Origin: Anaerotalea alkaliphila
GTDB lineage: Bacteria; Bacillota; Clostridia; Lachnospirales; Vallitaleaceae
Assembly (NCBI RefSeq): GCF_010179735.1
Contig: NZ_JAAEEH010000013.1
Location: 1 to 64,000, forward strand
Length of the DNA: 64,000 nucleotides
Direction of reading: 5' to 3'
The position numbers and the translations under genes were made by a program. A model generated the notes under the pieces. That model was not told where the DNA came from. It did no database searches and saw only the letters and a program-made list of their open reading frames with translations. This document shows positions 50,890 to 58,768 of this stretch, in pieces. The number at the start of each line of letters is the position of its first letter. Position 1 is the stretch's first letter.

Positions 50890-51654
50890 CTAGAGCCTCT
50901 TGAGCATCTCCAGGGAGCGGGGGCGGCGGGAAAGGTGCCGCTGGAGCCAGCTGTCCACGATCCGCTCCAGGCCGTCCAGGACCGCCTCCTCCGCCTGGAA
51001 GGAGAACAGCTCCCGGACCCCTGCGGAGAGGACATGCTGGAGCAGATGCCGGACCGGCTCCTCCATGGGGAGGGCCTCCCTTCCCTTGGAGGGAGCGCAG
51101 GCCCTGCAGAGGGCCCCCCCTTCCCCCGTGTGGAACCAGGCCAGGTCGGACGTGCGGCCGCATAGGACGCACTGGGTGATGAGGGGGGCGATACCCGTGT
51201 ACTCCATGGACTTCACCTCGTAGACCAGCTTCAGCTGCCGCAGGGGTGTCTTGGAGAGTTCCACGTGCTTCAGGGTCTTCAGGAGCAGGTACAGCAGTTC
51301 CTGGTTCTCCTGCCCTTCCTCCAGCAGGTAGCCGGTATGTTCCAGAAGGTGCAGGCCGTAAGCCAGCCGGTCCAGGTCCTTCCGCAGTCCGTAGAAGGGC
51401 TCCAGCAGTACGGCCCCCGCCAGGGTGTGGCTCTGCCTCCCCTCCACCAGCTCCAGGTCGCTGTAGGCGAAGACCTGGGTGGAGGAGAGCAGGGGGCTTT
51501 TGGCCTTCTGGGCGCCTTTGGCGAAGGCCACCGTCTTCCCCGTGTCCTTGGTGAAGAGGACCAGCCTCTTGTCGTTCTCGCCCACCGGCATGGTATGGAG
51601 CACGATCCCCCTTGTCTTGATGGGGGTCCTGCCCCTGGTGTCGCTCGTCCCCAT
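50890..51654 (-). CDS. recO: DNA repair protein RecO
   Basis: Loads RecA onto SSB-coated DNA as part of RecFOR. The 254 residues show an N-terminal OB fold (RGIVLHTMPVGENDKRLVLFTKDTGK), a helical core and a zinc-binding set (CVLCGR...LCRAC). The start at 51654 is preferred, with AAAGGG; an ATG at 51687 falls on the predicted transcription start. Confidence 0.94.
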   Translation of the reverse strand: MGTSDTRGRTPIKTRGIVLHTMPVGENDKRLVLFTKDTGKTVAFAKGAQKAKSPLLSSTQVFAYSDLELVEGRQSHTLAGAVLLEPFYGLRKDLDRLAYGLHLLEHTGYLLEEGQENQELLYLLLKTLKHVELSKTPLRQLKLVYEVKSMEYTGIAPLITQCVLCGRTSDLAWFHTGEGGALCRACAPSKGREALPMEEPVRHLLQHVLSAGVRELFSFQAEEAVLDGLERIVDSWLQRHLSRRPRSLEMLKRL

Positions 51655-51692
51655 GTTCCCATCCCTTTCCGAAGCCTGCTTCTTCATGGCTT

Positions 51693-51721
51693 ATTATACC
51701 ATAACCGGGAGAAGGCAACAA
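51693..51721 (-). promoter_or_regulatory. recO promoter
   Basis: On the minus strand TTGTTG (51716-51721), a 17-bp spacer and TATAAT (51693-51698); start near 51686. It decides the recO start codon. Confidence 0.6.
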
Positions 51722-51737
51722 TTCCCGAATTTCCTGT

Positions 51738-52568
51738 TCATCTCCTTGTGATGTTCTCCTTGATCTCCTGGATCCATTCGTTCAGGACCTTGGTGTGCAG
51801 GTTCGGATAGGAAAGGAAGAACTTGCTCCGCAGCCTGAGCAGCTTGTCCTGCAGCAGGGAGGCCCTGCGCAGGAGGGTATGGGAGGTGGACTGGACCTTC
51901 TCCTTGGAATGCTGGATCCGTTTGTAAAGGGACCCGCTGTCCGTGAAAAAGGCCGCCAGCTCCCCCTGCCGGCTCCGGAGCCTGCCGAACTGGCTCTGCA
52001 TCTCGTTGACCAGCCCCTGCATCTCCTGGATGACGTGATGGAAATCCATGAGGGAGCGCAGGGTCAGGAGCATGTCCAGGAACAGGATCCCGTAGGAGAC
52101 CGCCAGCACCGGGGCCAGGACCCTAAAGGGCAGCCTCCCCAGGAGCTCCTGGACCAGGGGATGGACCACGAACCAGAGGAGCAGGGCCACGATCCCCCAG
52201 CCCAGGCTGTAGACCAGGCAGACCCTCCCGTGGAGGTTGAACGGTTTATGCGTATAATCCCACCAGCGGGCGTCGAAGAACTTCTCCAGCACCAGGGAAA
52301 CCAGGTATTCCAGGCCTGTGCAGACCAGGCTTCCCAGCAGGTAGACCTTTAGGGCCAGGAGGGGAAGCTCCATCTCCCTGCCCCCCAGCATGCCTTGGAC
52401 CGTCCAGAGGATCAGGGTCGCCCCGAAGGCGTAGATGGGGAGGAAGGGACCGCTCAGGAAGCCGCGGTTCACCCAGCGCCTTTGCTGCAGGGAAACATAG
52501 AAGGATTCCCAGATCCACCCCAGGACCCCGTACACCAGAAAAACGGCAGCCGCGTATTCCACACTCAT
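51738..52568 (-). CDS. CmpB-like (ABC_trans_CmpB) membrane protein
   Basis: 276 residues: about six hydrophobic helices, with the family's GWIWESFYVSL near the N terminus, the conserved RWWDYTHKPFNLHGRVCL and FNL/GR segment, and a long C-terminal coiled-coil-like tail (from about 175). Members were once annotated as ABC transporter subunits, but a function is not established. It lies 10 bp after the pheA gene. Confidence 0.8.
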   Translation of the reverse strand: MSVEYAAAVFLVYGVLGWIWESFYVSLQQRRWVNRGFLSGPFLPIYAFGATLILWTVQGMLGGREMELPLLALKVYLLGSLVCTGLEYLVSLVLEKFFDARWWDYTHKPFNLHGRVCLVYSLGWGIVALLLWFVVHPLVQELLGRLPFRVLAPVLAVSYGILFLDMLLTLRSLMDFHHVIQEMQGLVNEMQSQFGRLRSRQGELAAFFTDSGSLYKRIQHSKEKVQSTSHTLLRRASLLQDKLLRLRSKFFLSYPNLHTKVLNEWIQEIKENITRR

Positions 52569-52578
52569 GTCTCCACCC

Positions 52579-53442
52579 CTATTCCACCGTACTGTAGGAT
52601 CCCAGCACCAGCGCCTTCACGCTCTTGTTGACCTGGGCCACCGCTTCCCGGATACGCTCTTCCCGGTGGTAGTCGCCTTCGATGTCCATGAAGAAGTAGT
52701 ACTGCCCCAAGCGCTTCTTCGTGGGCCTGGAGATGATGGACGTCAGGTTCAGCCGGTGCCTGGAGAACTCCAGGAGCACCGCAGCCAAAAGCCCCGGTTC
52801 GTCGTTCTCGTCCACCACCATCAGGGACGTCTTGTAGGCCCCCCCCAGCACCCGGGGCAGGTCTTCCTTCCCCTCCCGGGCCAGGACGACGAAACGGGTC
52901 TCGTTGTTGGAAACGTCCTCGATGTAGGGAACCATGGTCGGAAAGGCGATGGGGTCCCCCAGCATGTGCATGGGGACCACCGCCCCTTCCCCGGGCCGTC
53001 CCTGGAGGATGTTGTCGTAGGAGATGCCGTTGCTTTCCGTCACCACGAAATGCTTCCCCTCGAAACGCTCCAGGAAGTTCACGCACTGGTTCTTGCTCTT
53101 GAACTGCACGTGGATGGTATGGACCTGGTCCAGGTCCGGGGCGTTGGCCACAAAGGCGAAGTGGATGGGCAAACGCACCTCGTTGATGATCCGGACGGGA
53201 TACTCCGGGAGCAGGTCCAGCACCACCTGGACATACCCGTCGATCGCATTCTCTATGGGAAGGATGCCGTAGTCGCAGGTCTCCCCCACGGCCTGGATGA
53301 CCTTCTTCATGGTCCCGTAGTATTTCTTCTCCAGCTGCAGGCCCGCTTTCCTCCGGTAGAAGTCCGCCGCCACGTCGCTGAAGGTGTTCTCCGGTCCCAG
53401 GATGGCCATGCATCCCTTCCCTTCCTCTCGCTGCTCAACCAT
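52579..53442 (-). CDS. pheA: prephenate dehydratase
   Basis: Makes phenylpyruvate in phenylalanine synthesis. The 287 residues have the catalytic domain (ILGPENTFSDVAADFY, ILPIENAIDGYV, the Thr-Arg-Phe in NNETRFVVLA) and a C-terminal ACT domain for Phe feedback (DEPGLLAAVLLEFS, SIISRPTKKRLGQYYFF). The regulatory ESRP motif reads ISRP. No chorismate mutase domain is fused. AAAGGAG precedes the ATG. Confidence 0.93.
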   Translation of the reverse strand: MVEQREEGKGCMAILGPENTFSDVAADFYRRKAGLQLEKKYYGTMKKVIQAVGETCDYGILPIENAIDGYVQVVLDLLPEYPVRIINEVRLPIHFAFVANAPDLDQVHTIHVQFKSKNQCVNFLERFEGKHFVVTESNGISYDNILQGRPGEGAVVPMHMLGDPIAFPTMVPYIEDVSNNETRFVVLAREGKEDLPRVLGGAYKTSLMVVDENDEPGLLAAVLLEFSRHRLNLTSIISRPTKKRLGQYYFFMDIEGDYHREERIREAVAQVNKSVKALVLGSYSTVE

Positions 53443-53505
53443 TCTTATGCTCCTTTACTGCAAAATCATATAACAAACAATACCATAGACCCCGGAACGA
53501 TACAA

Positions 53506-53555
53506 GTTAAAAAAACATCCAGGCCGCCCCCCATGGGACAAAGACCCGGATGTTT
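53506..53555 (-). terminator. trpS terminator
   Basis: AAACATCC (53513-53520) pairs with GGATGTTT (53548-53555), with further GC pairs inside; on the minus strand T7 follows. The rest of 53443-53505 holds the pheA RBS and no clear promoter. Confidence 0.85.
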
Positions 53556-53572
53556 CCATGTTCGCATCCCCG

Positions 53573-54580
53573 TCAGAAGACCACGAAACCGACTTTCTTC
53601 TTCACTTTCTTCAAGGTGCGCTCCCCAAGGGCCGAAGCGCGCTCCGCATTGTCCTGCATGATCCTGTCCAGATAGGCCTTGTCCTTGCTGATTTCCCTGA
53701 AGCGTGCCTGGATGGGCTCCAGTTCGGCCACCAGGGCTTCCCCTGCGAGCTTCTTCAGGTTGCCGTATCCCTGGCCTTCAAAGCGCCCCATGGCCTGTTC
53801 CACGGTCTCCCCGGTGGCGCAGCAGTAGATATCCACCAGGTTCTTCACCCCGGGCTTCTCCTCGGAATAGGAGACCGAACTGTCCGAATCGGTGACCGCC
53901 CGCTTGATCTTATTCATGACCACCTTGGGGTCGTCCAGGAGGCTTATGGACGCATTGGGATTCTCGTCGGACTTGGACATCTTCTTCAGGGGATCCTGGA
54001 GGCTTTTGATCCGGGCCCCCACGCTGCCGAAATAGGCTTCCGGCACGGTGAAGGTGTCCCCGTAGATGCCGTTGAAGCGCTGGGCCACATCCCTTGTCAG
54101 TTCCAGATGCTGCTTCTGGTCGCTGCCGATGGGCACCAGGTCCGCCTGGAAAAGGAGGATGTCCGCGGCCATCAGCACCGGATAGGTGAAGAGGCCCGCG
54201 TTGATGTTCTCCTCGTGCTTGGAGGACTTCTCCTTGAACTGGGTCATCCTGCCCAGCTCCCCCATGTAGGTGTAGCAGCTCAGGATCCAGGCCAGCTCTG
54301 CGTGCTGCCGGACCATGGACTGGGGATAGATCAGGTTCTTCTCCGGGTCCAGGCCCACGGCGATGTATAGGGCCAACAAATCCCGGGTGTTCTTTCGAAG
54401 CTCCCCGGGCACTTGGCGGACGGTGATGGAGTGCATGTCCACCACACAAAAAAGGCTTTCATATTCTTCGTTGATCTTCACCCAGTTCTTAAGCGCCCCG
54501 AAGTAGTTCCCGATGGTGATGTTGCCTGTGGGCTGGATGCCGCTGAAGATCCGTTTTCTCTGTTCTGTCCCGTTGCTCAT
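53573..54580 (-). CDS. trpS: tryptophanyl-tRNA synthetase
   Basis: Charges tRNA-Trp. The 335 residues have the class I motifs: PTGNITIGNYFGA (HIGH equivalent) and KMSKS (in DPLKKMSKSDENPNA). The ATG at 54580 has AGGAGC upstream. It follows the NlpC gene by 14 bp. No T-box leader is seen. Confidence 0.97.
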   Translation of the reverse strand: MSNGTEQRKRIFSGIQPTGNITIGNYFGALKNWVKINEEYESLFCVVDMHSITVRQVPGELRKNTRDLLALYIAVGLDPEKNLIYPQSMVRQHAELAWILSCYTYMGELGRMTQFKEKSSKHEENINAGLFTYPVLMAADILLFQADLVPIGSDQKQHLELTRDVAQRFNGIYGDTFTVPEAYFGSVGARIKSLQDPLKKMSKSDENPNASISLLDDPKVVMNKIKRAVTDSDSSVSYSEEKPGVKNLVDIYCCATGETVEQAMGRFEGQGYGNLKKLAGEALVAELEPIQARFREISKDKAYLDRIMQDNAERASALGERTLKKVKKKVGFVVF

Positions 54581-54594
54581 GTCTGTTGCTCCTG

Positions 54595-55527
54595 TCAATT
54601 CAGTACGCTTCTGCAAGCGATGATGCGTTTGCCGCCCACGGAACCCGCCGGGCTGATGGTGACGCCTGTCCGGGGCGTGCTGGCGTGGACGATCTGCCCG
54701 TTGCCGATGTACATGGCCACATGGGAGATCACGCTGGAGGATCCGTAGAAGATCAGGTCTCCCGGCTTGATGCTGGAATAGCTCACGGCCGTGCCGTTCT
54801 TGCTCTGGTCCCTGGAGCTCCTGTTGATGGCGATGCCGAATTGGCGCAGGACCTGCTGGGTGAATCCGGAGCAGTCCACACCGGCGGTGAGGCTGGTGCC
54901 GCCGTAACGGTAGGGGGTTCCCACCTGGGCAAGGGCGAAGGCGATGACCTTGCTCCGCATGTCCGTGGCGTCCGCAGCCGGGGCGGTTGTAGCTGTGGTG
55001 TGCTGCTTGTAGATGTATCCTGTGGCGCCTGCTGCGGTCTTCACCTGGTACCAGTCCCCTGCATCCGCAAGCACGGTGACGGTCTGTCCCATGTTCAGCT
55101 TGCCGACGATGCCCGCGTACAGGGAGGGGGCTTGGCGCATGTTCAGGACCATGGTGTTGATGGCCACGTGCTGCACGGCCGGGGCTGCGGGCGCTTCCAC
55201 CACAGGTGCGGCCGCTGCCGCGGGGGCCGCCTGCGCCGCAGGGGCTGCGGCTGCCGGCGCTTCCGGATTCTCCCGGACATATTGGGCGAACATGTAGGCT
55301 TCGCCGCCTGCCAGCTGGATTTTGTACCAGTCCCCTTCCCTGGAAAGGATCTGGACCTGTTCTCCGGCCACCTTGAGGTCCACCACCGCGGAGGTGGTTG
55401 TTGCCTGGCTTCTAACATTCACACGGCTTCCTGTGACCGTTCCGGTGGTGCTGGCCCACGCGGTGTTTCCCATCATGATGAATGCACAGGTAAATGCGCC
55501 GATTCTTTTCAAAAACTTGCTCTTCAT
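54595..55527 (-). CDS. secreted NlpC/P60 peptidoglycan endopeptidase with two SH3 domains
   Basis: 310 residues: signal peptide (1-25, ends AWA), SH3_3 domain (VTGSRVNVRSQATTTSAVV), an Ala/Pro-rich linker (about 88-118), a second SH3_3 domain (MVLNMRQAPSLYAGIVGKLN), and a C-terminal NlpC/P60 domain with the catalytic Cys in GVDCSGFTQQ, His in ISHVAMYIG and His in IVHAS. It cleaves D-Glu-diaminopimelate bonds in wall peptides. It has its own strong promoter and a leader of about 150 nt. trpS shares the transcript unless a terminator intervenes. Confidence 0.95.
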   Translation of the reverse strand: MKSKFLKRIGAFTCAFIMMGNTAWASTTGTVTGSRVNVRSQATTTSAVVDLKVAGEQVQILSREGDWYKIQLAGGEAYMFAQYVRENPEAPAAAAPAAQAAPAAAAAPVVEAPAAPAVQHVAINTMVLNMRQAPSLYAGIVGKLNMGQTVTVLADAGDWYQVKTAAGATGYIYKQHTTATTAPAADATDMRSKVIAFALAQVGTPYRYGGTSLTAGVDCSGFTQQVLRQFGIAINRSSRDQSKNGTAVSYSSIKPGDLIFYGSSSVISHVAMYIGNGQIVHASTPRTGVTISPAGSVGGKRIIACRSVLN

Positions 55528-55619
55528 AGGTTCTCCTCTTTCGGTTCCATTGATCGTCGTCGTTGTACGTCCTTCTCGAGTCTCTCTACGATTGCCGTTT
55601 GCTGTTTCCTGTTTGCCGC

Positions 55620-55673
55620 AACAATTTCCTTCGGATGGAGCTGAAGTATCACATTGTTTTTTAAGAAATTGTT
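55620..55673 (-). other. hairpin at the 5' end of the NlpC/P60 leader
   Basis: AACAATTTC (55620-55628) pairs perfectly with GAAATTGTT (55665-55673), with CTTC/GAAG inside, right after the predicted transcription start. It may stabilise the mRNA. I looked for the c-di-AMP aptamer often found before wall hydrolases and could not recognise it. Confidence 0.5.
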
Positions 55674-55681
55674 ACAAAACT

Positions 55682-55710
55682 ATTATAAAAAAAGAACATG
55701 TTATTGTCAA
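55682..55710 (-). promoter_or_regulatory. consensus promoter of the NlpC/P60 gene
   Basis: On the minus strand TTGACA (55705-55710), a 17-bp spacer and TATAAT (55682-55687), an exact consensus. The gene-free stretch 55528-55826 holds this promoter, the leader and the divergent luxS promoter. Confidence 0.92.
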
Positions 55711-55732
55711 GCCCTTAACCAACTTGTTTTTA

Positions 55733-55761
55733 TTGCAAAATCATTTCGATTTTGTTATGTT
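55733..55761 (+). promoter_or_regulatory. luxS promoter with palindromic operator
   Basis: TTGCAA (55733-55738), a 17-bp spacer and TATGTT (55756-55761). Between the two boxes, CAAAATC-ATTTC-GATTTTG (55736-55754) is a perfect 7+7 inverted repeat, placed where a repressor would block polymerase. Confidence 0.65.
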
Positions 55762-55826
55762 AATTGAAAGACCCGGCAAGCCGCCGGGTCCGGAAGGTCT
55801 ACGCAAGCACATGGAAAGGAAGAACA

Positions 55827-56324
55827 ATGGACGATACGGATAAAATGGAAAAGATCCCCAGTTTCACCATAGACCACCTGAAGCTCCAACCCGGGGTCTA
55901 CGTGTCCCGGAAGGACGTCTTCGGCCCGGTGGTCCTGACCACCTACGATTTGCGCATGAAAAAGCCCAATGGGGAGCCGGTGATGCAAACCGCCGAGATG
56001 CACGCCATTGAGCATTTGGGTGCCACGTTCCTGCGCAACCACCCCCAGTGGAAGGACCGGGTGGTCTACTTCGGCCCCATGGGCTGCAGGACGGGCTTCT
56101 ATCTGATCCTAGCCGCGGATGCGGACGCGGGGGCCGTGGCGCCCCTGGTGGTGGAAATGTTCGAGTTCATCGCCCGGTACGAGGGGGAGGTCCCGGGGGC
56201 CACCGCAAAGGACTGCGGAAACCACCTGGACATGAACCTCCCCATGGCCCGGTTCGAGGCGGAAAGCTACCTCCGCAGGACCTTGGACCACCTGGACGAC
56301 TCCACCCTCAACTACCCTGCCTGA
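55827..56324 (+). CDS. luxS: S-ribosylhomocysteine lyase (AI-2 synthesis)
   Basis: Splits S-ribosylhomocysteine into homocysteine and DPD, the AI-2 precursor. The 165 residues have the metal motif HAIEH (His59, His63), the metal Cys130 in KDCGNH and the catalytic Cys87 in GPMGCRTGFY. AAAGGAAG precedes the ATG at 55827. It stands alone on the plus strand, divergent from the wall hydrolase and convergent with a methyltransferase; no pfs or met genes adjoin. Confidence 0.96.
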   Translation: MDDTDKMEKIPSFTIDHLKLQPGVYVSRKDVFGPVVLTTYDLRMKKPNGEPVMQTAEMHAIEHLGATFLRNHPQWKDRVVYFGPMGCRTGFYLILAADADAGAVAPLVVEMFEFIARYEGEVPGATAKDCGNHLDMNLPMARFEAESYLRRTLDHLDDSTLNYPA

Positions 56325-56330
56325 CCCCTA

Positions 56331-56418
56331 TGGACTATTGATGGACTATTGATGGACTATTGGTGGACTATTGGTGGACCATTGGTGGACCATTGGTGGA
56401 CTATTGGTGGACTATTGG
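56331..56418. repeat. 11-bp minisatellite, eight copies
   Basis: Eight head-to-tail units of TGGACTATTGA/TGGACTATTGG/TGGACCATTGG fill the gap between luxS and the convergent methyltransferase and supply that gene's last codons and stop. Changes between units are single bases. Confidence 0.97.
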
Positions 56419-57155
56419 TGGGCGTAGCTTTTCATGCCCACCAGGATGAAGTGGTGGCAGGACACATCGAAGAACCCTTGGGCCTCCATGAACGCATGGA
56501 GGCCTTTCCATGCCGCTGCATGGCGCTCCAGGTCCAGACCCGGCAGCAGTTCCGGCTCTTCCCGCAGGTAGGCCTCCAGGGCCTCCATGTCGTAGAAGCG
56601 GGTCTTGGCGACGGATTCCCTGGCCATCATCACATCGAACCCCTGCTCCTTCATCTGGGAGAGGGCCCGGCTCAAGGTCCAGAGGTTCGGGGCCACCTTC
56701 CCCTCCAGCAGGTGCTCCAGTTCCCGGAAATGCAGGGGACCCCGCTGCTGGGCGATGAAGCACCCTCCCGGGCGGAGGATCCGGCGGATCTCCTTTTCCC
56801 TGTAGGGCTCCTTCCTGGTCAGGACCAGGGAATAGGTCTGGTCCTCGATGGGCAGCTTCCTGGGGTCCTTGACCAGGTACACCTTGACCCCCAGGGGACC
56901 CAGGAGGCCCTTCGCCTCCCCGTGGACCTGGGGGTTCCGCTCGGTGGCACCCGCCCGGGGGGGCAGGGGAGCCAGCAGGGCCATGCCCCGTCCATCCCCC
57001 ACCCCCAGCTCCAGAACGGAATCCGCGTTCTCCAGATAGCTTCTGGCGATGTTGTGGAAACTCCAATCCATATGACCCAGGCGGATCCTCCCCGCCGCCT
57101 CCAGGGCGGCCCGGTCCCAGCGGATCCCTTCAGCTCCCTCTTCCAATCCATTCAT
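56412..57155 (-). CDS. class I SAM-dependent methyltransferase
   Basis: 247 residues with the SAM-binding motif I VLELGVGDGRGMALL, an acidic loop after it (GATERNP), and post-motif LPIEDQTYSLVL/RRILRPGGCFIAQQ. The closest kind of family is the methyltransferase-11 type; substrate unknown. The last residues (SYAHQ) and stop codon come from the minisatellite. The start at 57155 has a weak GGAGTG RBS; it lies 21 bp after the flavoprotein gene. Confidence 0.85.
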   Translation of the reverse strand: MNGLEEGAEGIRWDRAALEAAGRIRLGHMDWSFHNIARSYLENADSVLELGVGDGRGMALLAPLPPRAGATERNPQVHGEAKGLLGPLGVKVYLVKDPRKLPIEDQTYSLVLTRKEPYREKEIRRILRPGGCFIAQQRGPLHFRELEHLLEGKVAPNLWTLSRALSQMKEQGFDVMMARESVAKTRFYDMEALEAYLREEPELLPGLDLERHAAAWKGLHAFMEAQGFFDVSCHHFILVGMKSYAHQ

Positions 57156-57176
57156 GACGGCACTCCTTCCCCCTTG

Positions 57177-58400
57177 TCAGCAACCGCAGTCCACACCCTC
57201 CACATGGGCCTGGATGGCGTCCGCCACCTTCTTGGACAGGCGCACGGCTTCCACCACCGTCTTGGCCCCGGTGACCACATCCCCGGAGGCGAAAACCCCC
57301 GGCCGGGTCGTCCGCCCGCAGTCGTCCACCGCCACAAGGCCCCCTTTTCCGATGGAAATCCCTGTGGTGGTGGAGATGATATTGGCCCTGGGGCCCTGGC
57401 TGATGGCGATGATCACGCTGTCCACCGGAAAGAGCTCCACAGGGCGTTCCTCCCCCTCCCCGGCTGGGGTGGTGTCCCGGTAGAGGATTCCGTCGTCGCT
57501 GATCTCCACGGGCTGCTTCATCAGGGCGAACTGGACCCCGTCGATCCGGGCGTACTCCACCTCATGCTTGTCCGCCGCGATGGACTCCATGGGACCCCGG
57601 TAGAAGATGTAAACGTTCCGGATCCCCTTGCGCACGGCGGTCCTGGCCACGTCCATGGCCACGTTCCCCGCGCCGATGACGGCCAGGCTTTCCCCCAGGA
57701 CATACACGTCCGGATTCTTCAGGTAGTCGATGGCGTAATGGACATGCCCCAGGCTTTCCCCCTTGATCCCCAGGGGTCGGGGCTTCCAGACCCCGGTTCC
57801 GATGAACACCGCCTTGTATCCGTCCCGGAACAGGTCGTCGATGGACAGGATGGGGCCGATCAGGGTGTTGGGGCGGACCTTGATGCCCATCTCCAGCATC
57901 TTCCCCTTCAGGGTCTCCAGGATGCTTTTGGGCAGCCTGAACTCCGGAATGCCGTACATCAGCACCCCGCCGATCCGGTCGTGGGCCTCGAAGATCGTCA
58001 CGTCATAGCCCCGCTGGGCCAGCAGGATGGAGATGGTGATGCCTGCGGGACCGGAGCCGATGATGGCCACCTTCCTGTCCCGACGGACCTGGCTCCGGGG
58101 CTTCATCCGGTTCAGGTAGTAGCTGGAGATGTAGTGCTCGATCTCTCCGATGTCCACGGGCTTCCCCTTCCTGTTCAGGACGCAGTGCCCCTCGCACTGG
58201 CGTTCATGGGGACAGACCAGGGAACAGACCACGGAAAGGGGGTTGTTTTCGAACAGCATCTCCCCCGCCTCCTGGATTCCGCCTTCCAGGAACAGGTGGA
58301 TCATGGTTTTGATGTCCGTCCTTACAGGACAGCCTTCCGTACACAAGGGTTTTTTGCATTGGAGGCAGCGCTTCCCCTCCTCCACCAGACTTTTGAACAT
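57177..58400 (-). CDS. GltD-like NAD(P)-dependent flavoprotein oxidoreductase
   Basis: 407 residues. N-terminal iron-sulfur cysteines (C12, C15, C20, C24, then CPHERQCEGHC), FAD-binding VAIIGSGPAGITIS (about 110-123), NAD(P)-binding LAVIGAGNVAMDVART and the C-terminal FAD site PGVFASGDVVTGAKTVVEA. This is the glutamate synthase small-subunit / NfnB family. Without gltB or nfnA beside it, the electron partner is unknown. It has its own promoter. Confidence 0.88.
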   Translation of the reverse strand: MFKSLVEEGKRCLQCKKPLCTEGCPVRTDIKTMIHLFLEGGIQEAGEMLFENNPLSVVCSLVCPHERQCEGHCVLNRKGKPVDIGEIEHYISSYYLNRMKPRSQVRRDRKVAIIGSGPAGITISILLAQRGYDVTIFEAHDRIGGVLMYGIPEFRLPKSILETLKGKMLEMGIKVRPNTLIGPILSIDDLFRDGYKAVFIGTGVWKPRPLGIKGESLGHVHYAIDYLKNPDVYVLGESLAVIGAGNVAMDVARTAVRKGIRNVYIFYRGPMESIAADKHEVEYARIDGVQFALMKQPVEISDDGILYRDTTPAGEGEERPVELFPVDSVIIAISQGPRANIISTTTGISIGKGGLVAVDDCGRTTRPGVFASGDVVTGAKTVVEAVRLSKKVADAIQAHVEGVDCGC

Positions 58401-58437
58401 AGTTCCCTCCTAGATGCGGCAAAGCCGCTTTTCTCGT

Positions 58438-58466
58438 ATTATACCCCAAACTTCCCCAACGTACAA
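58438..58466 (-). promoter_or_regulatory. promoter of the GltD-like gene
   Basis: On the minus strand TATAAT (58438-58443) with TTGTAC (58461-58466) at 17 bp. The -35 is weak. A GCGGC/GCCGC hairpin (58416-58428) lies in the leader. Confidence 0.5.
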
Positions 58467-58469
58467 GAA

Positions 58470-58487
58470 GGACCCCTTCCGGGGCCC
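58470..58487 (-). terminator. terminator of the fructose PTS operon
   Basis: GGACCCC pairs with GGGGCCC with one mismatch, followed on the minus strand by TTCTTGT. It lies 17 bp after the HPr stop. Confidence 0.6.
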
Positions 58488-58504
58488 TCCTGGCATGTCT
58501 CTTG

Positions 58505-58750
58505 TCATCCGAAGAACGCCTGCAGCTCGGCTGCGATCTGCTCCTCGTCTTCTCCATTCAGTTCAACAGAAATCTGGTCTCCCTTGCCGGCGCCGATGGA
58601 CAGGATGCCCAGGATGCTCTTGGGGTTGACGGTGATGTCCTCTTTGGTCATCTCGATGTCGCATTTCGCCTTCTGGCAGATTTTCACAAGTTCCGCTGCC
58701 GGTCTGGCATGCAGGCCTTCCGCAAAAGGAATGGTAAATTCTACTTTCAT
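58505..58750 (-). CDS. ptsH: HPr-family phosphocarrier protein
   Basis: 81 residues. Active-site His14 in EGLHARPAAELV and a Ser45 in NPKSILGILSIGAGKGD, the HPr kinase site. It passes phosphate from enzyme I to EIIA. It is the last gene of an operon that begins with enzyme I, so it may be the general HPr or a fructose-dedicated one. Confidence 0.92.
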   Translation of the reverse strand: MKVEFTIPFAEGLHARPAAELVKICQKAKCDIEMTKEDITVNPKSILGILSIGAGKGDQISVELNGEDEEQIAAELQAFFG

Positions 58751-58768
58751 CTTAACACCTCGTTTTTG

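Noticed and set aside
55528-55675. c-di-AMP riboswitch before the wall hydrolase
   Set aside because: Context fits the ydaO class, but I could not place its conserved core; only a 5' hairpin is clear.
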